This document shows, in pieces, positions 11,615-22,555 of a stretch of DNA of 64,000 bases (position 1 is its first letter; each line of letters starts with the position of its first letter). The DNA is from Polytrichum commune. Taxonomy: Eukaryota; Streptophyta; Polytrichopsida; Polytrichales; Polytrichaceae. The position numbers and the translations under genes were made by a program. The DNA is taken from assembly GCA_950295325.1 (NCBI GenBank), contig OX485805.1, positions 22,309,501-22,373,500 on the forward strand, given 5' to 3'. The notes beneath the pieces were generated by a model, which saw only the letters and a program-made list of their open reading frames with translations, ran no database searches and had not been told where the DNA came from.

Positions 11615-12597
11615 TTGCTACAACCCTAGGTATGCAACTCCCGTATTATATGGCCCTGATTATAATAACTTATAATGCATTTTAGTCCAATATCAAGTGA
11701 TATAAATTTTTTTTAATGTAGGAAACTCTTGTAGCTCTTTTAACAAGGAATCCAAAAATGTAATTATATATAGGAAATGAGTATTCCAGGTTGAATCATA
11801 TAATTACATTAGAAATATAATTACATGATTTTTTAAAATACATGTACCATAGGTCAAACTAACCAATTTTTTGGGCTTTTTAATCAAATTTTAAGATTTT
11901 TATTATTATATATAAAACATTGCCAATGACTTTTAGTTTTAACTAGAGGCAACGACTTGTGTAGACCTTTATAATTAGATGCTATAAAAGGTTTTAAAAA
12001 ATTGGTGTTTCAATTCTTTATATATGTTGTGGATTTTTTTTAATAAAAAAATCCAACTCAAATTTTTCTATATCTCATGTTATTTAATTCGGTCTTCACC
12101 CAACTTTTCTGGTCTTTTCATTTTTACAAAAGCCATCCTCTAAGACGTTTTAATGCCGATGTCCCCTACGTATAATATGGGAGTTGCGTAAGGCACCACG
12201 GGCCTTGGCTTGGTGGTTAGGGCTCACGACCCCCAATGAGGAGGTTGTGGGTTCTATTCCCCATGCCGGCATGGTGCTCACCACCTTAGTCCACCCAACT
12301 ATGGTGGGGGATCCTTGGACCTTGTTGTATGGGTACCTCAAAGCCCTTTGGGGGGATACCATGTCCGGTATCTTCAAGGCACTAGTGGCTATCTAGGAAC
12401 TAGTATGGTGTGTCGCTATAGTGTCCATCCTCGAAAGGGGAGAGTAGTATTGCCCCAATGTCCCCTTGTCCGGTGGGCATCGGGTCATTGACATTACGAA
12501 TGGACACTTTATTCACGCTGGCCCCTTCAAAGGGACTGGAGTTTCTATCTATCTATCTATCTATCTATCTGGGAGTTGCGTACCCGGGGCTACAACA
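11615..12597 (-). mobile_element. ~600-bp TIR element, right arm, interrupted by a SINE
   Basis: Reverse-complement copy of the element at 10,772-11,375. Inner end: CTACAACCCTAGGTATGCAA at about 11,620; outer end: CCCGGGGCTACAAC at about 12,590. The two arms share many phrases (for example AGTTGGGTGAAGACC and GGACTAAAATGCAT) but have diverged. The terminal repeat is split by the SINE at 12,191-12,570. The ~240 bp between the arms is unrelated AT-rich sequence. Confidence 0.6.
12191..12570 (+). mobile_element. tRNA-derived SINE
   Basis: A 380-bp element flanked by perfect 12-bp target copies GGGAGTTGCGTA (12,179-12,190 and 12,571-12,582). Near its 5' end are an A-box-like TGGCTTGGTGGTTAGGGC and, about 30 bp on, a B-box-like GGTTGTGGGTTCTATTCC. 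These are the RNA polymerase III internal promoter parts of a tRNA head. A tRNA-unrelated body follows, then a (TATC)n tail. Head, body, simple-repeat tail and long target copies together define a SINE. Confidence 0.85.
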
Positions 12598-12599
12598 TG

Positions 12600-13692
12600 A
12601 GCAATAGTCTTCCATGAAATACCCACATAGAATAATCCATAGAGTCACTCCATAATGGTTCTTAGAACTGTTGTCACTTGAATACCTAAAGATTGAAGGT
12701 CGAGATCCTCTATCCTCTGATTCCTCTTGGCAACACTGAGAAAAATGTGAGGAACATATAGCTCTATGTCTGTTGTTATGTCATGGAACACAAATGTGTT
12801 GATGAGCATAAGCGTAAGAAATGCTTATGACTTACATTACATGTGATGCATTCAACTCAAAGCAGAAGAAAATGTGCATGAAAAGCAAGCAATGCACAAA
12901 TGTGACCTAGTTAATTATAAGAAACAAATCTCCGTAGAATTTTAAAGTCCCATACCATGCATGCATACACTATATGGTATTATCCTTACCACTCATGGCC
13001 TAATGACATGAAGTTCTCTTTGAGAACACTCTACAGAAATTTAAAGAATAGGGGGTTTATTTTCATAGCACTTGACCCACACATTTCATTTACTAGGTTT
13101 CCACTGAAGAGTCCAACTCTTGGGATTATGATGTACACTAGATCATAAAATTATTCCACTATGGTCGTTGCCGAACATGGAATATAAACATTTGAATTTG
13201 TGGTTGTTGTGTTGTTGCTTTTGTTGTTTTGTTTGATATTTTTGTCCACACAAGTCACACAAGTGCAAGTCCCTTATTATTTTGGACAAGTGGTTTGTGC
13301 AAATATACATACATGTCAGCTATTAAAAGATGCACAAATGAACCCTAAGAGGGTAAATAATGAGTAATGAACCTTGTATTCGAGGAATTTGGAGGAAAAT
13401 AACTTAGATTCTTAAAGAATTCCTTAAAGAATGTGACATTAATCCTTATAGACACTAGCTTAGTCTTTCCTCAGACTTACCTTAGGTTAGTTGTTGTTTT
13501 GTTTTAACCTATAGCAAAACCTCAATTACATGTTTAGACCCAAACCCTAAGTTTATGAGAATTAGCATAAAGCCATCTAGGTTTTCTTAATGCTTAAAGA
13601 GTGGGTGCCGGGCTATTAAAACAATCTTTCTAGCTTGTTTCTAAAACTCTCTTAATGTTTGAGAGGTGGAAAGAAGAGGTCCTAAAAGTTTC
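12600..13692. other. Intergenic, no gene seen
   Basis: AT-rich sequence without a supportable gene or repeat. Confidence 0.5.
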
Positions 13693-13700
13693 ACCCAATT

Positions 13701-14042
13701 CTCGGGGGGGGGGGGGGGTAGTCATTGGTTGGAGTAGCAATATACGTGCGAACAAATGATAGGGTATTTTAAAAACATGGGGGCAAAAATTTATAATTGG
13801 ACTTGAGAGTAATATAGGGTATCAAAAATGGCACTGGACATCTTTAAAGTACTATAGGGTATGGAATAATAGGGAATTTGGAATTATAATTAATGCAAGC
13901 CAGTTTTCTATTAACCCAAAGTAGAAATTTACATAATGATAGCATGTGAAAAAAATAAGAGAATTGAAAGTAATACCCCCCTATAAAATAGTGGTTGTTC
14001 GCACCTATATCGTTAACTTTCTAACACACTGCCCCCCCCGAG
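13701..14042. mobile_element. hAT-like MITE, G-tract-end family, 342 bp
   Basis: Perfect 8-bp target copies ACCCAATT (13,693-13,700 and 14,043-14,050). The left end is CTC plus a run of about 15 G; the right end is eight C then GAG. The body differs from the 286-bp member and shares mainly the ends and phrases such as TATAGGGTAT. Confidence 0.8.
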
Positions 14043-14371
14043 ACCCAATTTTCAAAATAGGCTCCAATACATGACGAGCTAATGAGCTCTTAATAGAAAG
14101 TTTTCTCAATGAAGGATTAAATTCATGGTTTTTTCCTCTTTGAGGGACTTTACAAATAACTTTAATGTCATGCAGACATTTAGAGCATTCATTTTAATTT
14201 TGAACATGGAGAGGTGAATTTAAGAACTATAAAGTAAATTCATGTTGGAATGCTCCAACTTTATTAGTATTTTTCAGTTTGTGAGGAGAATACCTAATTA
14301 ATAATCAAATAACTTCTTGATTTTTAGTAAGTTTGGATCATATAGAGCTTCCATAAAACTATGTTCATCTA

Positions 14372-15918
14372 CTAGTTTCTCCCACCACCACTACCACCAC
14401 CACCTCCACCTCCACCTCCACCTCCACTACCAGCCCCAAGGCAAAATCCAATGCATACATTTCCACCTCCTCCTCTGCCCCCTCCCCTTCTATTTCTTCC
14501 CCCTCCTCCATTACCTCTATTACCTCCGCCGCCCCCCCACCACCTGGATTCCTAGGGCCACCTCCCCAAGGGCCTCTAGGACCCCTAGGACCTCTTGGGC
14601 CTCCATGACCATTATTAGGTGGTCCACCTCCATAAGGATCAACTGGATTTCGTGGGTCAGGACCTCTTGGACCATTGCCCACCCATTGCCCCAACCATCA
14701 TTGGGCTCACCATCACCTGGACCTCTTGGAGGTTCATCACCCCAACCATCATTAGGTCCATCACCACCATGACTGTTATCCCAATCCCTATTGGACGGTC
14801 CACCGCCACCATGACCTTTTTGAACTCTTTTTGGCTGGGAACCCCTTGGATTAATCATCCCTCTACCTCCCCCTATATCTTCACTAGTGGGCTTGACATT
14901 TTGCCAAACAACATCAACTTGATTTTCCTCAACCACATTATATTTGGGCATTCCTGAAATGGTCACCATATTTTGATGTTTTCAATACAATTGATTGAAA
15001 GTTGAATACGTTTGCATTCAAAGTCGTAAATCGTCTCACTACATGCCATGTATTTCAACACACATGTAATATATTCCAATACTCATTACTCAATATTCAT
15101 CTTGTGAATGTGAATGTGAATGAGTCTCACAATGTGATTTTACTGCACTCTTTATCACCACAAGAGTTGTAGCCTATGAGCAAAAAGACTAACAACAAGA
15201 ATTCTTGCTAGTTGGCAAATGGATGGTAGACATACATGTTACCCTGTCTATTTATTGATAATAAGATATCAATTCCGTAGAGACTCTCACCTTGTAGTGT
15301 TGTTGAGTTCTTTGATCCAACCTCAACATTCGGTCCACTTATGTTTGCACGGCCACCTCCACCATCACCACCACCACCATCTCCTCCTCCTCCTCCTCCT
15401 CCTCCACCACCACCATCTTCTCCACCACCTCCTCCCCCTCCCTCGGGGGGTTCACTCCCTCTTATATTTTGCATACACGTGCGTTCGGGACCTATTTATT
15501 GGCGGGGTTATTTACCTTGCAGAAAATATTATAAGATGATGATATTTTACATGTAAAAAGCCTGAAAATATTATATGTGATGGTATTTTACATGTAAACA
15601 TGTTTCACTATTTTAAAATCCCCTATTTTACATGTACATTTTTTTCAAAATTTATCTACAATGAATATATTGGACCCTATTTTTTATCGCACGTTGTTCT
15701 ACGATTTTCGCCAGTGAACCCCCCGAGCCCCCTCCTCCACCTTCATCTCCATCTCCACCTGGGCCACTTGGACTTCCACCTCGTCCACCTCGTCCTCCGC
15801 CACATCCTCCTCCATTGCCTCCTCGGCCACCATTGTGAGATTCCCCATTTTGGCCATTCCCACCTTGCCCAAGACATGGTTGGTAGATCCCTCCATGGCC
15901 AGGGACAATTCTCTTCTC
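14372..15918 (-). pseudogene. Secreted glycine-rich protein gene, broken by a MITE and two frameshifts
   Basis: Two - strand exons fit together. Exon B starts at 15,918 after ATTATTCGCAG, in phase 0 (EKRIVPGHGG...), and carries Gly-rich sequence with scattered Cys, Asp and Arg. It ends at 15,291 in CAA G|GTGAGAG, phase 1. Exon C starts at 14,953 after CATTTCAG, also phase 1 (GMPKYNVVEENQ), then NDGWGD and PRGP repeats, the Cys pair in NVCIGFCLG, and a poly-Gly end GGGRN before TAG at 14,372. Three lesions break it: a 286-bp MITE inside the Gly codons (15,442-15,727), an 11-bp tandem duplication near 14,680-14,690, and a one-base loss in a C7 run (14,532-14,538). The exon plan and poly-Gly end place it with the + strand GRPs. 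Its first exon is not certain; the best candidate is at 16,810-16,903. Confidence 0.75.
15442..15727 (+). mobile_element. hAT-like MITE, G-tract-end family, inside the GRP exon
   Basis: A 286-bp element with perfect 15-bp terminal inverted repeats CTCGGGGGGTTCACT and perfect 8-bp target copies CCCCCTCC (15,434-15,441 and 15,728-15,735). The target lies inside glycine codons of the - strand gene. The copy at 59,159 is nearly identical apart from a 41-bp indel, so both insertions are probably young. Element plus one target copy is 294 bp, a multiple of three, but reading through meets a stop. Confidence 0.9.
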
Positions 15919-16809
15919 CTGCGAATAATAATTTATCTTCTTGTCATCATAATATTAGATTAGTCTCAATGTTGATCATGTAAATTTCCAACTTAAATGA
16001 CTCGATATGGTGATCATGGAGGAGTATCAAGTATTTGCTTGGATTTGTGTGCCATGAGTAAGCATAGCATGACATGAATTCTCTTTAGTGATACTTGATC
16101 ATGCATGGAGCTTTAGTTTTTATTACTGAGCTTCTCCCCATGGTCCTGATTAAACTCTAAATTTCTGACTAGTATGCAATGTGAGGAAAGAGTCAAGATC
16201 ACATGTATGAGTCATTCCTTTAGCATTTCAAATTTGTATAACACAACCGTGACATGACCCGTGACTAAAGCGATTCATTCTTTTGAGCTACATGTGAAGA
16301 GGTTTGTGTAATGATTCAATTCTTTGAAATGAAAATCATGCATATGAATCTTCACATGAGGGTTTAAGAGTCCATTGAACCTGACCCATTGTTGAAAAAG
16401 CTCACAATTGCACTCACCACCATTCATATCCTAGGGAACGTTGTGCAATTTACCACCTAGGGAAACATGTGGTAAAGTGGACATAACCTGGGAGAGTTGG
16501 CCCAGATGATAATGAAAGATTGCCCAAAGTTCCCTGTGCATGCCAACCACCACACTTTAGGTATTTTGATCGAAGGACGCAATACTTGGAAGATTTCTTA
16601 GAACTCACCTCAGATCCATGCTAGACATGATTTGGAAAGGCAGAATTAGCTTCAAGTCCTTCATGACTTCTTAACCGCCACCTTAGAAGGTCCAGTTCAG
16701 GAACCTCGATCAATCTAGTCTTGAGGAAAAATGTTGTTTTCACAGCTGCTGTATCTTCATCATCCACAACATCTCTAAACCCTAAACCCTGTAGGGTTAA
16801 CATACTCAC

Positions 16810-16903
16810 CCAAATTTCCATCAGTGGATTGCAACAACACTACCACGGCAAGTGAACAAGGCCAGATCATCAGATAGATCATAGCTGCACAAAGGAAATT
16901 CAT
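16810..16903 (-). CDS. Candidate signal-peptide first exon of the - strand GRP
   Basis: From ATG at 16,903 the - strand reads MNFLCAAMIYLMIWPCSLAV and on to VLLQSTDGNLG, a hydrophobic signal-like start, ending at TTTGG|GTGAGT, a strong 5' splice site. A TATAAG box lies 75 bp before the ATG. The donor is phase 1 while exon B of the gene starts in phase 0, so a direct join would not give the Gly frame. A small middle exon would be needed; one option is the open stretch TTFFLKTRLIE at about 16,710-16,745. It may instead belong to nothing. Confidence 0.35.
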
Positions 16904-16977
16904 GGTGACATGTTTTTAAATTTTAGCTCGACATGCAGCCATTGCTGTGGTTGAGTTGTGCAACACTCTCCAGGATA

Positions 16978-16983
16978 CTTATA
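16978..16983 (-). promoter_or_regulatory. TATA-like box, - strand
   Basis: CATATAAGTA on the - strand, 75 bp before the candidate start codon at 16,903. The spacing is like that seen for the + strand GRP genes. Confidence 0.35.
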
Positions 16984-18747
16984 TGAGCCAACTCTATACA
17001 TTTGCATTCAAATGTTGTTGGCCCTTCTCATACAGGGTTTGCACCGTCCTCGTGAAGGTGTGGGGATCAGGTGGTCATGATGAGGAGCCTGCAAAGGACT
17101 AGATAACGAGCCCTCCTACTCAAGTTGGTGATCGATCAATTTATTGACGGAATTTGAGAATTATGAATGATATCGCATTTCCATGGATGCAAAATTTTAA
17201 CAAGTTTTCATTAGCTACCCTTCTACTCTTGGATGAATGATCGGCTTGTAGTTAATAATGGACACCGAAAAGATATGTGTTACAATGAGATTAGACTATG
17301 TGCACAAAATACATTAACTCCCATTAATCATGTTTTAGGTTCAATAATAACTGAACACAACTAGGTCAAGGCCTATCTAATCGTTTGGGAAAAAAACAAA
17401 ATCTTCACTTTGAACTCTTAATTTTTTTCATCTATACTTGATACTAGAACTTAAACTGACATGGATCTTAATGATTCGCAATTGCTAACTAGATGAAACG
17501 ATTTCTAAGTTGACCTAACGACCATAACGGTTTGTGGAGTTGAAAGTGTAGCAAGCCCTCACTATGTCCACATATCTTATGTTTTGCATTGCTTCATCAT
17601 TCAGTGCTCAAATACATGTCAAATACACCACCTTTTACTTCACTTAGTGTGAATCACCAAGTGTGGTTACATACTGCTATAACTCAATTTTCACCAGCAT
17701 TGATTACAAACACAGATTGATAATAGTCCCTTAATATATAGATATTGAACACACCAAACCTATGATCATGGTAAACTGTCATATTCTTGGTAGAAAGCTC
17801 TAGAACTGAACCCTACTTTCAATGGTAACCCACACTAATTGAAAATTTAAATCGTTTAGTTAACACTTTGTCACTCTTACCTATTCATATGAAGTCTAAT
17901 ATGTCCATTTCCTATTCCTCCAATTTCGCATTAACTGTGATGATGCAGCAATGAAGGCCACAACTGTCCTTACCTAGGGCACATACGGCTGAACCCAGGT
18001 TTTCTGTGAACCCATTTCATGTGAACTGCAAATTGCCAAAGCACTTTAATACTCATCATCACATTATACTTTGCCGTATACCACACATATATAGGTGTCC
18101 AACCAACAAGAGTGCCTACAAATGGTCTTTATACCTGACCTGGTGATTAGTTCATCCTAATCCAGTTTCGACAATGTCAACATTGTAATTGATTGCTTTG
18201 GAAGTCGCTGATCTTACACAGATGATTTTTGGTGAAAATCATCACCAGGACATGCATCATCACATCCACATGCTTCCCAGTGTGAAATCACTTAATTGTA
18301 CAGAGCATGATATATGTTGGCCTCCAGTACTCTACACCATCAGTGTAACTACGTACTCCCAACATGGAAATACAGATGGCATAATCCAATGAATCCATTG
18401 ATCTCAAAGTCTGCTTTTGAGACAATTAAACTTACCACATGGATAGAAAGGTGGTGCACTATATATACATACATATATATATATTGATGCAGAAGCTACA
18501 GGTTGACATTGAGTGGTTTGACAATTGTGTGTATGTCCACTCACTAGTGTCCAGGAGGTGGCAGAGGGTTATTAAATTATTCATGTTCAGCCAAGACAGA
18601 AACAAAATGTAGGTGGGTTGGATATGAATGGGCTCACAAAACAATCATAGTACAGGTTTGAAAATGTGCATGCAACATTATTTTGCAGCCACACAGTTGC
18701 AGAAGCCAATATCACGTGTACTTCATATTTATTGAAAGTTAGGGTAC

Positions 18748-18962
18748 ACCGGAGTCCCGTGAGATTTTGAGCAGTATCGGTCGAGATTCAAGTGTGTCCA
18801 AGTCCAACCGGTGAAATGTTGATATTTTGTGGAGTATATTCATTAATTTAAGGTATATATATTCCTTTAAATGATAATTAGTGATTTGCCTAAAGTCTTG
18901 AACTTGAACCGGTCATTCTCTCAAATTCAACTGGCTCGTCTGTAACTGGATCTTCCCGTTTG
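18748..18962 (-). mobile_element. hAT-like MITE, AACCGGTT family, copy in - orientation
   Basis: Carries the family phrases in order: GTATCGGTCGAGATTC, CCAAGTCCAACCGG, AAGTCTTGAACTTGAACCGG, CTCAAATTCAACTGG and GTCTGTAACTGGATCTTCCC. The ends and target copies (TAGGGTAC / TAGGGCTA) are eroded, so the limits are approximate. Confidence 0.6.
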
Positions 18963-19380
18963 TAGGGCTACACAAGGTGAATTTTCTTCCTTACGTCACA
19001 GAACATCCCTATGTATTGTGTGGGTTGTGAAATTTTCATGTGTCTTACAGATTATGTGAACAGAATCATCAAAAAGGCCAAGGACATTGTGTTGCTCTTT
19101 CAAATTTTCTAGAACAATCTCCTCAGTGATTGAAATTCTATGTAAAACGTGGTATCTTGGTATAATGTGGAGGAGCACAATAAGGCAGTGATTTTTGATA
19201 CATTTCAGAAAGAGAAAATACAATATTATAGGCTGGTGGTCACCTGCAATTTTCTACATTGAGGGAAATGAACACTCTAGCGGGGAGAGAAGATATATCT
19301 GTAGACCCAAAATCAAGAGTGATAATTGTAATCGAGAACATAATGATTTGTATAATGTAGCATTGTAGTTAGGTATATTA
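18963..19380. other. Intergenic, no gene seen
   Basis: Nothing supportable between the MITE and the uncertain exon at 19,381. Confidence 0.5.
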
Positions 19381-20511
19381 GTTGGCTTTACGAAATTTAA
19401 CACCCATTTATTATTTGGACATGAATGACTTGTTCCATCTTATTAACACTGATCGTGAGGAGGTTCTTCAGGTTTCAGGGTATATTCATAAATCACTCAA
19501 ATCTCCACCTTTGGAGAGGAAAGCCCACGTGTCGCACCCTTCCAGGCTGGAAATGAGTCGACACGAAGCATGTGTGAAATTTCTCATGAACTTTCCAGCA
19601 AGAAGAAACATTTCTGATCAGGAAGAACTCTGCAAAAGAATTATCCATTGGGATCATGCACTTCTGAAAACCCCGTCTGAAGGTTCGAATGATCAGACCA
19701 CAAAAACTAAGTTACATAAACAGGTTCAAGAATTTTTTTATTCATGGCGACGTTAATCTCACTGATTATGAATAATATTTCTCAAATACTCACCCTAAAT
19801 TGCAGGAAGACTCGGGAGTTATTCAATATCTACTTGGAGACTCATAGTCATCAATTCCTTACTCCATGGAAGGAAATTCCAGCCATACAAATTATATAAT
19901 TTACTACATGTGCCAAGTTGACGATTTGGAATGCCATAGCGGAGCTGGAACACAAGCGGTGGCAGAAATTCCCGGCAGTGTGGCAACTCTCCCCTTTTCT
20001 TCCAATGCCTCTAAAGAACTAAATATGGAATTAGATAAACTTCAAGACTCGGAGCAACATGCATGGAAAGAACGTTTCAAGAGGAATCCATTGGTAACAT
20101 TTGTGTGTCCACCACTACAAAAGGCATACACTCTCAAATTTGCTGTTTTCAGAATTAATTAGAGCCAATTCTTTTAAAGCAGGGGGTCACCAATTAGACC
20201 CTAGGTATTTATCTTCACTTCCAAGGATTTTGATGAAGCAAAATTCATATAACGTGATATATAGCAGCTCCCAATTTCCAAATATTGCGCTTCTTAAAAA
20301 CAGAGATTTGGCAACCCGGGGCAGAAATTCTGAAAGAGTCAGCTTAATTATTTTTTACACATTTGCTGAAATGTCGACATATGTTGAGGGATTGCACGAA
20401 AGGAATAATATTCCTCCATTTAATCTTCTATTTCGAAGTGCATGCGCAGAAATTGGATCACTTGCAAAATATCGATTGTGTAAGGTTATGATCATCTACT
20501 CTTCAATTTAA
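19381..20511 (+). CDS. Unidentified possible multi-exon gene or relic
   Basis: A run of open + strand stretches that I cannot assign to a family. The first begins just after a possible splice acceptor (GTATATTAG at 19,380) and stays open for about 120 codons with balanced composition (LFHLINTDREEVLQVSGYIH). AAACAG|GTTCAAG at about 19,725 and CTAAATTGCAG at about 19,806 could bound an ~80-bp intron; the following frame then ends quickly. Later frames at 19,866-20,162 and 20,101-20,511 also look protein-like (SYNVIYSSSQFPNIALLKNR) but lie in different phases. It could be a real gene with short introns or a decayed one. Low certainty. Confidence 0.25.
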
Positions 20512-21160
20512 TATATTATAAGTGCGCACCGTTCGAATCGATGCTTCTGAACCACCAATCCCGTGCTGTAAAATGCAGCTCTGCCATAAATTGCTCCATC
20601 GACATCAATTCATTCAGGTCTGATTTCATATCTGCCTGCAGCCTGTCTCAGTACTGTCACCAACTGCTACATCTGCCATGAATGAAGCGCGTCGAGGTAC
20701 AAGCTGCTCCATAATATCTTCACCTAAACGGGGATGCTACTGAGGAAACCTCCTGTCTGACTAGAGATCAGACTTAATTATGAGCACCAGATCACTGTGA
20801 AGATCAAATTATCCATAAACATCAGCAGCAGCTGGTATATCAGCAGTACGTATATGTTATATGATTTGATGGTTATTGGTCAATTCTAAAATGGATGGAT
20901 CGACTCATGACCATTAGTGTGTATACATACATGTGTCAATACCAAACCAAATCGACTCACCGAGTCAGGTATACATGCATGTAGTAGACATAGAGTTTTG
21001 ACAGGTGTGTCTTGTACAACAATCATTGCAGGCAAGCAACCAACAAGGATAGTTAGGGCAAGTATGCAGCAGTAGTGTAGTACTACTGAGAGCTCGCCCC
21101 AAAAGTCAATTCAAATCCAGAAGTGTTCTAACAAGTAAATCTCAATCAATCCAACCGCGT
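20512..21160. other. Upstream region of the first + strand GRP gene
   Basis: No gene. This is presumed promoter sequence for the gene starting at 21,273. Confidence 0.5.
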
Positions 21161-21169
21161 CTTGAAGTG

Positions 21170-21177
21170 TATATAAT
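21170..21177 (+). promoter_or_regulatory. TATA box of GRP gene 1
   Basis: TATATAAT lies 96 bp before the ATG at 21,273. Confidence 0.55.
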
Positions 21178-21272
21178 GTGCAGGGAGGTTGCAGTTTTCA
21201 TCATCATCAACATCGATCGACATCTATCTCTGCTCATCTATGTTATAGTTCAGTGCATGCATGACTGGAGCA

Positions 21273-22555
21273 ATGGTTTACTCCAGCTCCTCCATGGCTC
21301 TCTCGGCTGTTCTTCTAGCACTAGTAGTGATCAGCCAGGCTTTCGCCAGGGACCTTCATGAGACGCAGGTACTCCGATGCGATCCTCACTGCAGTCCATT
21401 GCCTAATGTTTTTGTGTGTTCCCGTTCTTCATAGATTAGTTTCAAGAAATGATATGTAAGACTCGTGAAGCACTGAATCTCTCGTCTTCTTCACTTTAAT
21501 TATCCATAGTTTCGCTGAGAGTATAATTTTGTTGATAAGAAGGTAGAATTTTCAGACACATATATACTACTTAATTAGGTGCCACTGATCTTTATAATGG
21601 TCCCTAACATGCAACTGATGTGTTTGGAGCAAGTTGCAATATTTTTTCTGCTGCAGTCCAATGTCTATTTTCCGTTTCCATTCTTTGGCATACATTAGTT
21701 TCGAGAAATTACATGTCAGCCTCGTGAAGCACGAACTTTCTCGTCTTCTTCACTTTATGCATAGTTTTGCATAAATGGAAAGGTATAATTTTACAGAAAC
21801 ATGTATATATACTACTTAGGTAGCTGCACCATGAGGTGCAGCTGGCTGATCATTTTAATTAATTGCTTCTAACATGTAACTGTTGTGTTTGGAGCAATAA
21901 TATTTTAATTAAATTTTCTTGCTCCAGTACTCCGATGTCTAGTTGTTGTTTCCATTCTTCATATATTAGATACGAGTTCCCAATCTTGTATCCGTTGTGT
22001 GAAGCACTTATCGTCCTCTAATTCCTCTCTATGAAGTGTTTTGCTGAGAGTATGAGAATTTTGATGAAAAGTTAAATTTTCAGACAAACACTAATTAGGT
22101 AGCTGAACCAGGTGAAGCTGATCATTTCAATAGCTGGACCTAACATATACCTTATTATATTTCGAACAATCTAATCGTTTCGCCTGCAGATGACCGATTC
22201 TCAGAAGACCGTGACTACCGAAAATTATGGTGACCCGAGCTACGGCGGTGGATACAATCCAGGAGGAGGAAACAACCCCGGAGGAGGAGGAGGAGGTGGT
22301 GGAGGAGGTGGTGGAGGAGGAGGAGGCCCGAACCACCCAGGAGGAGGATACAATCCAGGTGGTGGATACAACCCCGGAGGAGGACACGGCCCGGGAGGAG
22401 GACACGGCCCGGGAGGAGGATATGGCCCTGGTGGTGGATCCAACGATCCAGGTGGTCATGGTCCAGGCCATGGTGGTGGTGGGGGAGGAGGCGGTGGTGG
22501 AGGGGGAGGTGGTGGAGGAGGCGGTGGAGGAGGTGGAGGCGGTGGTGGGAATTAA
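21273..22555 (+). CDS. Secreted glycine-rich protein 1 (two exons, 153 aa)
   Basis: Join 21,273-21,368 and 22,190-22,555. Exon 1 encodes a signal peptide (MALSAVLLALVVISQAFA) followed by RDLHETQ; cleavage is expected after AFA. It ends CAG|GTACTC, phase 0. Exon 2 starts after CGCCTGCAG and reads MTDSQKTVTTENYGDP, then repeats of GGGYNPGGG, GGGHGPGGG and GGGNNPGGG, and a tail of about 29 glycines ending GGGN. A second in-frame ATG at 21,294 has a better context (CTCCATGGCT) and would remove only seven residues; either start keeps the signal peptide. The product should be exported, most likely to the cell wall or surface, as is known for plant class I GRPs; the exact role is unknown. The 821-bp intron is a threefold repeat. 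It is head-to-head with the broken - strand paralogue. Confidence 0.85.
21369..22189 (+). repeat. Intron of GRP gene 1: three tandem ~270-bp units
   Basis: Units at about 21,369-21,656, 21,657-21,927 and 21,928-22,189. Shared phrases recur in the same order in each: (TAC)TCCGATG or TCCAATG, CATTCTTC(G)(C)AT, GTGAAGCAC, a TTTTGCTGAGAGTAT-like stretch, TACTACTTA or CTAATTAGGTA, and CTAACATRYAACTG. Each unit ends in a pyrimidine-rich stretch plus CTGCAG, GCTCCAG or CCTGCAG, so each has its own 3' splice-site-like end. Only the last gives the annotated exon. Confidence 0.8.

Noticed and set aside
16604-16612. ATCTGAG|GTGAGTTC on the - strand, an attractive donor for the first exon of the broken GRP gene.
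   Set aside because: The frame that would reach it from the candidate signal peptide meets a TAG just before the site.
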